Shown here: piece by piece, positions 18,724 through 27,089 of the stretch | Numbering within the stretch: position 1 is the first letter of the stretch | Layout of the letters: each line of letters starts with the position of its first letter | Assembly (NCBI GenBank): GCA_947625505.1 | Contig: CANQON010000012.1 | Coordinates: forward strand, 1 to 52,648 | Direction of reading: 5' to 3' | DNA length: 52,648 bases | Source: an uncultured Bacilli bacterium | GTDB taxonomy: Bacteria; Bacillota_I; Bacilli_A; RF39; UBA660 | The notes under the pieces: model-generated | What the model was told of the DNA's origin: nothing | What the model saw: the letters and a program-made list of their open reading frames with translations, nothing else | Database searches by the model: none | Made by a program: the position numbers and the translations under genes

Positions 18724-19283
18724 TATTTAAAATAAAAACTAAAGATAATACCACAACATGCTCCTACTATATGCGATATATGTGATATATGATCATTCTT
18801 TCTAAAAGCTTTAATAACTTCCTCAATAACATGAAATAAAAGAATTAATATTAATGTTATAGGTATTTTACCATTTACGAGATTAACAGCTGAACTTAAT
18901 ACAATTAACATAAAAGTAATACCACTAGATCCTAAGATGCGATTACGAACAAAAATAATATTTATTAAACTACATACCAAAGATGTAATTAATATCATAA
19001 TTAGCAAATTAATACTACCATATTTTTCTTCAATCATAGGTCCTACTAATAATATATAAACAAAATTATTCATTAAATGTTCAAAATTCTCATGTCCTAA
19101 CGAATGACTAAATAAACGAAAATAAGTTAAAGGATTCCAAGGTGCACTTACATAATTAGAAAATAAATACTTATTAAGTTTATCATGAGTTAAATAATTA
19201 ATTCCTAAAATAATTAAAGATAGAAAAAAATAACTTAAAATAACAATTGAATTATAACTAAAACTATTTAATAAATCTTTCAT
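18723..19283 (-). CDS. Rhomboid family intramembrane serine protease
   Basis: 186 residues, about six membrane helices. The catalytic Ser motif GSSG ('RILGSSGITFMLI') and the catalytic His in the last helix ('HISHIVGACCG') are present, as is the loop with 'FRLFSHSLGHENFEHLMNN' (conserved H-x-x-x-H/N-x-x-N of rhomboids). It cleaves membrane proteins within the bilayer; substrate unknown. Start has an AGGATG ribosome site. Confidence 0.85.
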   Translation of the reverse strand: MKDLLNSFSYNSIVILSYFFLSLIILGINYLTHDKLNKYLFSNYVSAPWNPLTYFRLFSHSLGHENFEHLMNNFVYILLVGPMIEEKYGSINLLIMILITSLVCSLINIIFVRNRILGSSGITFMLIVLSSAVNLVNGKIPITLILILLFHVIEEVIKAFRKNDHISHISHIVGACCGIIFSFYFK

Positions 19284-19338
19284 AACAACATCCTACTCTA
19301 TCTTTATTTTATAATAAACAATTAAAAAAAGAAAGATA

Positions 19339-20313
19339 TCAATAAATCTTAACATCTTTCTGTTTTTTCTTTTCTAATATTTCACGATACTTATTTAAAA
19401 GACTTTGCCAAAAAACTAAACGTTTTTCAAAATTTAATTTGACATTAGGATTATCTGCTTCAGCAATTCTTTTTTTAATACTATTAACCTCATTTAATAA
19501 TAACTGATCAAACGCATCTTCTTGTTCATTTATAGGTACATTTTTAAGTTCTAATTTTAACATATCTATTTTTCTTAAAGTTGATAAATCAATATGTTCT
19601 TTATCTTGACTATAAACAAAGTATCTCAAAGCATCAATAACGCCATCAAAGGTTGATATATCTATATCTTCTTCTTTAAGGTAATAATAACCATTTTTAC
19701 CAAAAATCTTTTTATATTGACTTAAATCAACACTATTCATAAAACGTAATGTTTTAGGATTTAATGTTTTTAAATACGCAATAAAAACTTTTAATCTTTC
19801 AATACGTTCTTTCATTATTTTGATAACTTCTTCTTTTAATGCATTATAATCATGAGTTAAAGGGATCACTTCCTCCTCATGAAGAGTATCTGATCCAATC
19901 ATAAGACGAATAATGCGGAAATCCTCTTTTGATACTTTATCAGTTATCCATTCATCACCCATAAATCCATTATTGTAATGACCTTTTAAAATACTTGTTA
20001 TAAAAGGTTTTCTAGCATTAACTTTATCTTTATCCATTTCATAAGCTATAGCTATTTCAGGTATACAAACTGATTGATTACCATCAAAAGAAATACTAGG
20101 ATCAATCTTACTTCCCTGATGATGGACTTTACCATAAACATCTAAAACCATCTGTTCATTATCTGTCATATAGACACCATATTCATTACCATCAGCAACA
20201 CATTTTCTTCCCTGATCATCAATTATAGGCTCATATGGCACTATTAAATCAGCATTTAAATCAAAATTAATAAATTCTTCAAAAGATAAATGAATTCCAC
20301 GATATAACTTCAT
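19339..20313 (-). CDS. Hypothetical protein, possible ADP-ribosyltransferase-like N-terminus
   Basis: 324 residues. The opening 'KLYRGIHLSF' followed by 'EYGVYMTDNEQMVLDVYG' has the order of an ADP-ribosyltransferase-like fold (Tyr-Arg-Gly strand, then G-V-Y-x-T with 'A/V-x-x-Y'). A Glu that could be catalytic is not clear. The C-terminal ~170 residues are helical and highly charged ('EEVIKIMKERIERLKVF' and 'SIKKRIAEADNPNVKLNFEK'). No signal peptide. CutA lies just upstream (20317-20625), 4 nt away. The ART assignment is weak. Confidence 0.45.
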   Translation of the reverse strand: MKLYRGIHLSFEEFINFDLNADLIVPYEPIIDDQGRKCVADGNEYGVYMTDNEQMVLDVYGKVHHQGSKIDPSISFDGNQSVCIPEIAIAYEMDKDKVNARKPFITSILKGHYNNGFMGDEWITDKVSKEDFRIIRLMIGSDTLHEEEVIPLTHDYNALKEEVIKIMKERIERLKVFIAYLKTLNPKTLRFMNSVDLSQYKKIFGKNGYYYLKEEDIDISTFDGVIDALRYFVYSQDKEHIDLSTLRKIDMLKLELKNVPINEQEDAFDQLLLNEVNSIKKRIAEADNPNVKLNFEKRLVFWQSLLNKYREILEKKKQKDVKIY

Positions 20314-20316
20314 ATA

Positions 20317-20625
20317 TTACCTCGTTGTTTTATTAATCCAATCTAAATAATCTTTATTACAACTATCTAAATCGATTATAGCAAACTCAAAACATTCATA
20401 GCTATGATATTTTCTTACTACATCATATATATCATTAGCTAATTCTTTTTTTGTTTTAATAAAAACTAAATACTCTTTACACATTTCTATTTGTTCTTGC
20501 CAACGCCATTTACTATTACTTTCAATAACTTGCGCTCCACATATTAATTTATCTTTTAATAAATCATTTATTACCTTATTTACTTCATCCATATTACCAA
20601 AGGCAAGTTCAATCATACAAGGCAT
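20317..20625 (-). CDS. cutA: CutA1-like divalent-cation tolerance protein
   Basis: 102-residue PII-like fold protein. Matches to the CutA family: 'CGAQVIESNSKWRWQEQIE' (family: CVNI...YWWEGKIE), 'YLVFIKTKKEL', and 'HSYECFEFAIIDLDSCNKDYLDWI' (family: HPYEVPEI...YLxWI). CutA trimers have been tied to copper tolerance, but the molecular role is unsettled. The ATG at 20616 is a possible alternative start. Confidence 0.8.
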   Translation of the reverse strand: MPCMIELAFGNMDEVNKVINDLLKDKLICGAQVIESNSKWRWQEQIEMCKEYLVFIKTKKELANDIYDVVRKYHSYECFEFAIIDLDSCNKDYLDWINKTTR

Positions 20626-20680
20626 ATCATCACAACCATTCTATCAACATAATATAATAAAATCACCTTAAGTTCAAGTT

Positions 20681-21097
20681 TTATTTTTTTAAAAGCGCAT
20701 CATGGAATAAATTAACTTGTTCAATCATATGACCAATATTACCTTCTCCAGCAAATTTTTTCATATCAAAAAAATTTTCATTAATATCAAACCAATATAA
20801 ATGATTTACTTCTTCAACTAAATTAACATCTTTATTAAGTATTCCAGCATAGGTTTGTAATTCTATATCATTTAAAGGATATATAAAAGTCATGACATGA
20901 CTTAAAATAATATCTTTATTAGTAATACCTGTTTCTTCTTCTAATTCACGGTAAGCAGCCTTTAGGTCATCTTCATTTTCTTCTACTTTACCCCCTATTA
21001 AATTATATAAATTTTTATAAGGATTTTTCTTTCGGTAGCACATTAAAATATGTTTTTCATCTTTATCATAAACAATTGTAACATTAAGTTTTTTCAT
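20681..21097 (-). CDS. NUDIX hydrolase
   Basis: About 138 residues from the ATG at 21097 (GGTGATAT before it). The Nudix box is complete: 'GGKVEENEDDLKAAYRELEE' then 'ETGI', with all GX5EX7REUXEEXGU residues. The N-terminal 'LMCYRKKNPYKNLYNLIGG' is typical of MutT/8-oxo-dGTPase-like members (COG1051/1055 type). It hydrolyses a nucleoside diphosphate linked to another moiety; the substrate cannot be told. Monocistronic. Confidence 0.9.
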   Translation of the reverse strand: MKKLNVTIVYDKDEKHILMCYRKKNPYKNLYNLIGGKVEENEDDLKAAYRELEEETGITNKDIILSHVMTFIYPLNDIELQTYAGILNKDVNLVEEVNHLYWFDINENFFDMKKFAGEGNIGHMIEQVNLFHDALLKK

Positions 21098-21123
21098 ATA
21101 TATCACCAAATACATTATAACAT

Positions 21124-21145
21124 GAAAAAAGCACTTATACGTGCT
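21124..21145 (-). terminator. Rho-independent terminator of the DUF1003 gene
   Basis: Stem AGCAC/GTGCT with T6 following on the minus strand, just past the DUF1003 stop codon. Confidence 0.75.
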
Positions 21146-21650
21146 AATTATTATTTTCTTTTTCTTTAATATATTCTAATATTTTATTTTGATTTTTTAA
21201 TATTTTATCTAAGTCATCATGTAATGATTCTAATATTAACTCACTCTTTAAATCGGTATGATAGTCATTCTTATTACGGATTGTATCCTTTTTAGACTGC
21301 CTATTTTGACTCATCATAATAATAGGCGCTTGTAAAGAAGCTAAACAAGATAATAATAAATTTAATAAAATAAAAGGATAAGGATCTAATGCATTAACCA
21401 TGATATATCCATTAATAACTATCCATATAATAAGAAATAAACAAAAACCTATAATAAAAGCCCAACTACCTACTATTTCAGATATTCTATCAGCAAGTCG
21501 TTCTCCAAAAGTCATATGTTCATCATTTTCTTTATCAACATCAATTGTAATAGAATTATTAATTAGTAAATCAAGTATTTCTTCTTCATCTTTTTCTTCT
21601 AAATTTTGATTAAGTAACATCTTAACAATTTCTTTTTTCTTCTTTTCCAT
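21144..21650 (-). CDS. DUF1003 family membrane protein
   Basis: 168 residues. Two membrane helices: 'SWAFIIGFCLFLIIWIVING' and 'PFILLNLLLSCLASLQAPII', the latter running into the DUF1003 hallmark 'MMSQNRQSKKDTIRNKNDYHTDLKSE'. The N-terminal 50 residues are a charged cytoplasmic segment and the C-terminus a coiled coil. Function is unknown in the family. Good GGAGG ribosome site. Confidence 0.88.
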   Translation of the reverse strand: MEKKKKEIVKMLLNQNLEEKDEEEILDLLINNSITIDVDKENDEHMTFGERLADRISEIVGSWAFIIGFCLFLIIWIVINGYIMVNALDPYPFILLNLLLSCLASLQAPIIMMSQNRQSKKDTIRNKNDYHTDLKSELILESLHDDLDKILKNQNKILEYIKEKENNN

Positions 21651-21704
21651 AAATACCTCCTATACTATCTAAAAGTATTATATCACAAAAATAAAGATAT
21701 ATAA

Positions 21705-21732
21705 CAAAAAAGTCCTTAATATATAAGGACTT
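21705..21732 (-). terminator. Terminator next to a decayed tRNA 3' end
   Basis: Stem AAGTCCTTA/TAAGGACTT with T6 on the minus strand. It follows a decayed tRNA 3' end in the same way as the terminator after the intact tRNA-Met at 22674. Confidence 0.75.
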
Positions 21733-21772
21733 AATAATCATTGGTAGCGATGGGATTTCATACTCTAGACAC
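21733..21772 (-). pseudogene. Decayed 3' end of a tRNA-Met-like gene (direct repeat)
   Basis: The plus-strand text TAATAATCATTGGTAGCGA is shared exactly with the sequence at 22664-22682, at the 3' end of tRNA-Met. The next ~25 nt also align (TGGGATTTCATACTCTAGACAC against CGGGGAGATTCGAACTCTCGACAC) with substitutions and a 2-nt gap in the T-arm. The rest of a tRNA is absent. This is either a tandem tRNA-Met copy in decay or the outer repeat left by an insertion at the tRNA 3' end; the repeats are 931 nt apart and enclose one XRE gene. Confidence 0.65.
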
Positions 21773-21810
21773 TTTTTTAAATATTTTTATATTCATATAA
21801 CAATATATAC

Positions 21811-21842
21811 AAAAAAAGACTATCAATTTTACTTGATAATCT
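21811..21842 (-). terminator. Rho-independent terminator of the first XRE gene
   Basis: Ten-pair stem (AGACTATCAA/TTGATAATCT, one wobble in RNA) with a 6-nt loop and T7 on the minus strand. Confidence 0.8.
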
Positions 21843-21869
21843 TACTCATATAAATTGTAATTTTAATTA

Positions 21870-22526
21870 TTACCTATTATCACAAGTTCCACCAATACTT
21901 ATAATGTAATTCTCCTCTGCAGTAAGCAAATCATTAGCACTATCATAGTCTTCTACATTAATATTGCTATTTTCCATTAATTCTTTTTCTTGCTCTTTAG
22001 TTTCATTATCAATAATACTAAAAGCAATTGGTTTTTTATTATAATCTGAAGTACAACTTGGAACTTCATACCATTTTTTATATTCATAATTACAATCTTG
22101 CTCTATTATAGCATTTAATCTTAATCTCTTACCATTGTAATTACATTTGTTCATAGTAAGTGCTAGAGGGGGATTATCTTTATCAATATCATTAATTTTC
22201 AAATAATAATCTACTGTTTCATATATTTTTAAACCAACAAATAAAACTATAATAGCAATAAGAACAGCAATAATTATTTTTAATGCTTTATTATTTTTTG
22301 TTTTTTTATTAATATCTTTTATCATTTCTTTATCGCCTTTTAACAAAATGTCTAGAGAAACATTAAACTTATCACTAATTATTATTAGTGTTTCTATATC
22401 TGGATAATTTTTTCCATTTTCCCAATTTGAAACAGTTTGTCTTGTTACATTTAACATTTCTGAAAACTGTTCTTGTGACATTTTATTATCCTTTCTTATT
22501 TTTAAAATTTTATCACCCAGATTCAT
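21870..22526 (-). CDS. XRE-family transcriptional regulator with membrane helix
   Basis: 218 residues from the ATG at 22526, chosen for the AAAGGAGGAAA site. N-terminal helix-turn-helix (about 1-66): 'MSQEQFSEMLNVTRQTVSNW' then 'ENGKNYPDIETL'. One membrane helix (about 88-108), then an outer ~110-residue domain with several Cys (KCNY, QDCNYEY, PSCTSD, GGTCDN). A DNA-binding domain tethered to the membrane with an outside sensor-like part suggests one-component envelope sensing; this is inference. It lies alone between a decayed tRNA end and tRNA-Met. Confidence 0.8.
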   Translation of the reverse strand: MNLGDKILKIRKDNKMSQEQFSEMLNVTRQTVSNWENGKNYPDIETLIIISDKFNVSLDILLKGDKEMIKDINKKTKNNKALKIIIAVLIAIIVLFVGLKIYETVDYYLKINDIDKDNPPLALTMNKCNYNGKRLRLNAIIEQDCNYEYKKWYEVPSCTSDYNKKPIAFSIIDNETKEQEKELMENSNINVEDYDSANDLLTAEENYIISIGGTCDNR

Positions 22527-22639
22527 AAAATTTCCTCCTTTCATAAGAATATAATAAAAGATAATCTAAAATTATTATATCAAACTTATTCGACATTACT
22601 AGCAAGAATTTCTTGCATATTAAATAACAATAAAGAAAA

Positions 22640-22664
22640 ATAAAAACTAGATACAAGATCTAGT
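22640..22664 (-). terminator. Terminator of tRNA-Met
   Basis: Stem ACTAGAT/ATCTAGT with a 5-nt loop followed by TTTTATTTTT on the minus strand, 10 nt after the CCA end. Confidence 0.75.
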
Positions 22665-22673
22665 AATAATCAT

Positions 22674-22750
22674 TGGTAGCGACGGGGAGATTCGAACTCT
22701 CGACACCATGGGTATGAACCATGTGCTCTAGCCAACTGAGCTACATCGCC
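22674..22750 (-). tRNA. tRNA-Met(CAT), elongator type
   Basis: 77 nt with encoded CCA. Acceptor GGCGATG pairs with CGTCGCT through two wobbles. D-arm GTAGCTCAGTTGGCTAGAGC; anticodon stem CATGG/CCATG closes loop TTCATAC, anticodon CAT. The GGC...GCTACCA ends and the body match Bacillus elongator tRNA-Met rather than initiator. Ile2 (lysidine-modified CAT) is the alternative but is less like the acceptor stem. The T-stem carries an A-C mismatch. Confidence 0.9.
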
Positions 22751-22821
22751 ATAAAAGTAGCAATATAAATATATCATATTTGCTTACTTTAAGCAACCCT
22801 TTTTTTATTTTTTTAAAAAGA

Positions 22822-23349
22822 TTATTCTTTATTTTTATTAAGACATGCTGTAACATCACCATTTGTTTGAATAGTTTTTACAACATCACAATTATCAAAA
22901 GATGCATAACTTTTAATAGCGCCTAAAAAAGCCACTTTATCATATGAAGCAAAACCTATATAGTAATTATTACCTATAATAGTTAAAGGCACATACATAC
23001 TATCAATCGACATGCCTTCCTTTACTTTGTAATATAAATCTAGATTCTCACTTGCTTCATAAGTAACTATAGTTAAATTACTATAATTATCTTTAATACT
23101 ATCAAGCCATTCTAATTCTTCATGGCAATGATCACAAGAAGCATTATAAAATAAATATAAAGTAACAGGATATTCTAATTTTTCTGGTTCACTAGAAGTA
23201 GTTTCTTCTTTAGTTGTAGACTCTTCTTTAACTTTATTATTTTCTTCTTTAGTTGGAGAATCTTCTTCAACTTTTTTATCATATTCTTTTACATTAGAGC
23301 ATCCTACTAATAAAAGACAAATTAGGATAATTAATAAACCTTTTTTCAT
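22822..23349 (-). CDS. Thioredoxin-like lipoprotein
   Basis: 175 residues. Lipoprotein signal 'LLIILICLLLVGCSN' with the lipobox Cys at 17. A Glu/Lys/Thr-rich spacer (about 20-58) leads to a thioredoxin-like fold: 'VTLYLFYNASCDHCHEELEW' contains CxxC (CDHC), and 'VPLTIIGNNYYIGF' gives the cis-Pro region. It would act outside the membrane on thiols of exported proteins. Two further Cys near the end (DNC, TAC). Its ATG overlaps the TGA of the phosphodiesterase gene (ATGA). Confidence 0.75.
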   Translation of the reverse strand: MKKGLLIILICLLLVGCSNVKEYDKKVEEDSPTKEENNKVKEESTTKEETTSSEPEKLEYPVTLYLFYNASCDHCHEELEWLDSIKDNYSNLTIVTYEASENLDLYYKVKEGMSIDSMYVPLTIIGNNYYIGFASYDKVAFLGAIKSYASFDNCDVVKTIQTNGDVTACLNKNKE

Positions 23350-24263
23350 AAATCACCTTTTCTAAGACAATATTGATAACATATACTATCAGGAGCATTA
23401 GATATATAATTAACTTTTGAACGATAATCACCTAAAATAGAAAATAATTCATCTATTTCATTATATCCATCGATTGTCCAAATACTGAATGTTTTTCCTT
23501 GATCAATAGCTTTTTTTACCATATCATAAGTAACTAAATTATATCTAACACCATATCCATCAAAGTCTTCATCTAAAAGACTTAATTTTTTCTCTTTAGA
23601 TATTAAAATCTGATATTTATAGTTAGGATATTTTTGGCACATCGAAGTTAAACAAGTTGAGCTAAAGCTTTGAATAATAACGTTATCACAACTTGATAGT
23701 TTCTTTCCTACTTCATCAATAAGATAATCATCATTAGTTCCATCAAATTTTAAATCAACTAATAATATTTTATCTTTAGGAAGACATTCTAATGCTTCAT
23801 CTAAAGTTAACAAGTGATAAGAATCACCTAAACGACTAATATTTCTTTTAGCCATAAGGCATGTTTCATCTTTATCATAAGTAAGCCATGTTAAAGGATT
23901 AGAACATTTCTTTTGTCTCAGCATTTCTATTTCATCATAACTATATGAACTTACAGGTAAACCTGATATTTGACTATCATGTAATAAAACAATTTGTTTA
24001 TCTTTCGTTAGCCTTACATCTATTTCAACTCCAGCTATACAGTTATTATTAATACAATCTATAAGAGCTTCTTTAGAATTATCAGCATGTTTAGATGATA
24101 ATCCTCTATGCGCTATTAAAGATAAAGATGAATCATGATCTTCACATTGATGATTAATTATTTTATTTTCATACGTTTGAGCATTATAATTAATACAAAT
24201 CGAAGAACTAGTTATCATTAAAGTTAAAATACCTGTAAATAAAACAACTTTTTTTCTTTTCAA
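23346..24263 (-). CDS. Glycerophosphodiester phosphodiesterase, membrane-anchored or secreted
   Basis: 305 residues with a TTG start preceded by AAGGGG. N-terminal signal/anchor (VVLFTGILTLMITSSSICI). The GDPD catalytic features are present: 'LIAHRGLSSKHADNSKEAL' (H-R-G and the E/N site), 'GVEIDVRLTKD' (E and D metal ligands), 'IVLLHDSQI' (second His) and 'LLVDLKFDG' (E/K site, here D-L-K). C-terminal 'FSIWTIDGYNEID' is typical of the family. It hydrolyses glycerophosphodiesters from phospholipid or teichoic acid turnover. Overlaps the thioredoxin-like gene. Confidence 0.85.
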   Translation of the reverse strand: MKRKKVVLFTGILTLMITSSSICINYNAQTYENKIINHQCEDHDSSLSLIAHRGLSSKHADNSKEALIDCINNNCIAGVEIDVRLTKDKQIVLLHDSQISGLPVSSYSYDEIEMLRQKKCSNPLTWLTYDKDETCLMAKRNISRLGDSYHLLTLDEALECLPKDKILLVDLKFDGTNDDYLIDEVGKKLSSCDNVIIQSFSSTCLTSMCQKYPNYKYQILISKEKKLSLLDEDFDGYGVRYNLVTYDMVKKAIDQGKTFSIWTIDGYNEIDELFSILGDYRSKVNYISNAPDSICYQYCLRKGDL

Positions 24264-24280
24264 CTAAAACCCCTTAACTA

Positions 24281-24664
24281 CTAAAATATTTTAGGTATAA
24301 ATATTATACAGGCTCCAATAAAGGATATTAAACATAATATTAAACTAGCTCCAGATGCTGTATCTTTAGCTATTTTAGCTAAAGGATGTATTTCTGTTGT
24401 AGATAAATCAATAGTTGCTTCTATTGATGAATTAATCATTTCCATACTCATAACACTACCTATAGCAAATAAAATAAATAACCATTCATACTCTGTTACA
24501 TGATAATAAAGTCCTGCTACTACTACAACTATAGTAGCTAATAACATAATAATCATATTATGTTCATACTTAATAGCATATGTAATTCCTGAACAAGCAT
24601 GAAAAAAGCTCTTTATGTATCTAACAATAAAATTACCTTCATCTTTTCTTCTTTTTGCATTCAT
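24281..24664 (-). CDS. dgkA: DgkA-type diacylglycerol/undecaprenol kinase
   Basis: 127 residues, three membrane helices. The family core 'EMINSSIEATIDLSTTEIHP' followed by 'LAKIAKDTASGASL' is intact, including the catalytic Glu of E-x-x-N-S/T-A/S-I-E. In Gram-positives this enzyme recycles undecaprenol to its phosphate for wall synthesis. An AAGGAG site precedes the ATG. The GDPD gene follows 18 nt downstream in the same direction. Confidence 0.93.
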   Translation of the reverse strand: MNAKRRKDEGNFIVRYIKSFFHACSGITYAIKYEHNMIIMLLATIVVVVAGLYYHVTEYEWLFILFAIGSVMSMEMINSSIEATIDLSTTEIHPLAKIAKDTASGASLILCLISFIGACIIFIPKIF

Positions 24665-24681
24665 ATATATACTCCTTAAAT

Positions 24682-24704
24682 AAAAAGTAAGAATTTAATC
24701 TTAC
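24682..24704 (-). terminator. Rho-independent terminator
   Basis: Stem GTAAGA/TCTTAC with a 6-nt loop and a T-rich tail on the minus strand, after the 48-residue gene. Confidence 0.65.
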
Positions 24705-24708
24705 ATTT

Positions 24709-24855
24709 TTATTTTTTTATTCCATCAACTAAGTCTTCCCCATCCCAATACTGCATAAAAATATGTACGGGAACAAATGCAGATTGTTCTTTATCCTTTT
24801 CGGTTATTTTTTCTTTTTGTTCTTCCATTTTTGATTCCTCTTTTTTCTCTTCCAT
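24709..24855 (-). CDS. Small charged 48-residue protein
   Basis: Start set at 24855, where TAGGAGAT overlaps the end of the upstream gene; the longer 61-residue reading has no ribosome site. N-terminal half is E/K-rich (MEEKKEESKMEEQKEK), C-terminal half is 'SAFVPVHIFMQYWDGEDLVD'. No family recognised. Translationally coupled to the repeat-containing 711-residue gene, so the two may work together. Confidence 0.5.
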   Translation of the reverse strand: MEEKKEESKMEEQKEKITEKDKEQSAFVPVHIFMQYWDGEDLVDGIKK

Positions 24856-24862
24856 ATATCTC

Positions 24863-26998
24863 CTATTTATGCTTTTTACTAGGCTTATTACCATTAATAA
24901 GATTATCTACTCTTTGACCTAAATCCTCTATTTTACTTATTAGTCTATTTAAGTCGTTATCTAATAAACTAATGTTTGACATTGCAACTATATATTGAGT
25001 AGAAACTTTAAGATCATCTTCTTCTTTAGCAGTTTTCATAAATCTTATTTCTCCAGCAAGACGTGACTTATCAAATTGATAACTACTAATTATTTTATCT
25101 AACTCTGCTTTTAATCTTAAATGTTCACTAATTATATCTTCATCTACTAATGAACGATTAATACTAATTTGTTGTCCTATTCTAGCTAGCATTGTATCAA
25201 CCTTACTAATAAACCCACCAATAGCTTCATAGTCTTTTACAAGAGCACGATATTTATCTTCATAACTATCATCAGTTGTTGGTTTCATAATAGGTGTTTG
25301 TAAGAAAGGATTTCCCTCTACAACTTTTTGATCACTAGTTCTAATAACAGCAGCACCATCAGAAGTACTTGTTTTGGTATCTTCTGTTTTTTTTACAAAA
25401 CCTGAAGTACTAAATGGACTTGTTGGTTCTTCTGAATAAATAGCTTTAATAACAGCTGAGTCTTCAGCAGGTTTTGTTTTGGTATCTTCTGGTTTCTTAA
25501 CAAATCCTGGAGTACTAAATGGACTTGTTGGTTCTTCTGAATAAATAGCTTTAATAACAGCTGAGTCTTCAGCAGGTTTTGTTTTGGTATCTTCTGGTTT
25601 CTTAACAAACCTTGGAGTACTAAATGGACTTGTTGGTTCTTCTGAATAAATAGCTCTAATAACTGCTGAGCCTTCAGCAGGTTTAGTTTTAGTATCTTCT
25701 GGCTTCTTAACAAATCCTGGGGTACTAAATGGACTAGTTACCAAAGGTGTAGTAGCTTGCATAACAGGAGGATTGTCCTTTTTCTTATCAGATGTTTCCT
25801 CATCATCATCAAAAGGTACCAAGAATTCTGAACTAAATGAATCTTCTAAATCAGGTAGTTCAAATTCACTATCAGGATCTCCATATTCATCATCTGGTCT
25901 TATTAAATCAGTAGCGCTCATTACACTTTGACTATCATCTAAAGTGTCATCTATATCAACATGATGTACTACACTAGATTCTCTTTGATAAGTTTCTGTT
26001 ATCATAGGAACAATATAACCATTATGAATTGTTCTAGCATCTATTTTAACTATATCAAAAGATACCCAACTACTATCAAATTCGCCTACGATATATCCGT
26101 ATTTATTAAAGAATTCAGCTTTATAAGCACTCCAAGTATATGTTTTTCCATTTAATATATCACGTGATTTAGATCCAACGCGACTTAAATCACCTATTAA
26201 ACTTTTACGATATTCTCTAACAGAACGATCTAAATACATATATTTATCTTCTTCTGATAAATAAGCCACTTTGACAGCATCATCTTTAAGATACTTACGA
26301 TATAATTTACCTATTTCTTCAGTATCTTGTTTTGTAATGATATATTCTTCAATAAAATATGTAGTCTCTCCTGCCATGTTAATGCCTGCAGGCGTAACTG
26401 TTAAAAAAACACATCCCTCTAATTGTTTATATGTTAAAGGTGTATTATTATTTTTAACAATTAGTTTAGAAAAAGATTCTACATCATAAAAATAATCTAA
26501 TAGTGAATCACTTAAATGAGGATAATACTGAGCTTTCTTTTGATGATATGCATCTTGATTATATAACTTTTTAAATTCTTCTACTAAATGTGGAGGTAAT
26601 AGATTAGCAATATGATCACAAGCATTAAGTTCATAATCTAAAGCAATTAACTCAGCTTGTTTCATACTTACGGAAACTACATGACTACTATTACTACTAT
26701 AATCTTTACTAGGCCATAGTAAATGATTTTCATCCTCATAATATTGTATATCTTCTAAACTAGAAATATTCTTTTTTATTAAGCTCATTCCATTGTCATA
26801 GTAATAAGACTTAACTTGAAATAAGTCATCACCTAATTGTTGTTGCATCTTAGCTAAAGAATATCCCCCTTTAGGTACTTCATATATTTTATTTTTACTT
26901 AATTCACTATCGTGATTTGGTAGCGCTATAATTCTTTCAAATTCTTCTTCACTGATTTTGTATACTGATACACTATCATTTGTCATTACAATTACCAT
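24863..26998 (-). CDS. 711-residue hypothetical protein with four tandem 35-residue repeats
   Basis: No family recognised. Residues 1-330 look like a folded domain ('VYKISEEEFERIIALPNHD' and 'KGGYSLAKMQQQLGDDLFQV'). An acidic linker (about 345-415) leads to four tandem 35-residue units near residues 430-570 (TSPFSTPGFVKKPEDTK..., then AVIKAIYSEEP), rich in Pro, Ser, Thr and Lys. The last ~110 residues are a coiled coil ('RLKAELDKIISSYQFDKSRL'). No signal or membrane helix, so a cytoplasmic scaffold is plausible. GGGAGTG lies 7 nt before the ATG at 26998. Confidence 0.7.
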   Translation of the reverse strand: MVIVMTNDSVSVYKISEEEFERIIALPNHDSELSKNKIYEVPKGGYSLAKMQQQLGDDLFQVKSYYYDNGMSLIKKNISSLEDIQYYEDENHLLWPSKDYSSNSSHVVSVSMKQAELIALDYELNACDHIANLLPPHLVEEFKKLYNQDAYHQKKAQYYPHLSDSLLDYFYDVESFSKLIVKNNNTPLTYKQLEGCVFLTVTPAGINMAGETTYFIEEYIITKQDTEEIGKLYRKYLKDDAVKVAYLSEEDKYMYLDRSVREYRKSLIGDLSRVGSKSRDILNGKTYTWSAYKAEFFNKYGYIVGEFDSSWVSFDIVKIDARTIHNGYIVPMITETYQRESSVVHHVDIDDTLDDSQSVMSATDLIRPDDEYGDPDSEFELPDLEDSFSSEFLVPFDDDEETSDKKKDNPPVMQATTPLVTSPFSTPGFVKKPEDTKTKPAEGSAVIRAIYSEEPTSPFSTPRFVKKPEDTKTKPAEDSAVIKAIYSEEPTSPFSTPGFVKKPEDTKTKPAEDSAVIKAIYSEEPTSPFSTSGFVKKTEDTKTSTSDGAAVIRTSDQKVVEGNPFLQTPIMKPTTDDSYEDKYRALVKDYEAIGGFISKVDTMLARIGQQISINRSLVDEDIISEHLRLKAELDKIISSYQFDKSRLAGEIRFMKTAKEEDDLKVSTQYIVAMSNISLLDNDLNRLISKIEDLGQRVDNLINGNKPSKKHK
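25395..25740 (-). repeat. 105-bp in-frame tandem repeat
   Basis: Units begin at about 25417, 25522 and 25627 with exactly 105-bp spacing; the middle ones are almost identical in DNA, and the outer copies diverge. The period is a multiple of three, so copy changes keep the frame. The repeat also creates an open shadow frame of the same period (Leu/Gln-rich) that should not be read as a gene. Confidence 0.9.
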
Positions 26999-27063
26999 CG
27001 TATCACTCCCACCAATTCTATATATAGATTATCATATTTACAAATATTTTTCAATTAATTGAC

Positions 27064-27089
27064 AAAAAAAAGATAAGTTAATTATCTTT
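27064..27089 (-). terminator. Rho-independent terminator
   Basis: Stem AGATAA/TTATCT with T8 on the minus strand, overlapping the last codons of the 238-residue gene. Confidence 0.65.

Noticed and set aside
25393-25713. Leu/Gln/Lys-rich repeat frame on the minus strand
   Set aside because: Shadow of the 105-bp in-frame repeat of the 711-residue gene; no start signal.
25395-25740. Possible CRISPR array from regularly spaced repeats
   Set aside because: Units are 105 bp, contiguous, in frame and coding; there are no unique spacers and no cas genes.
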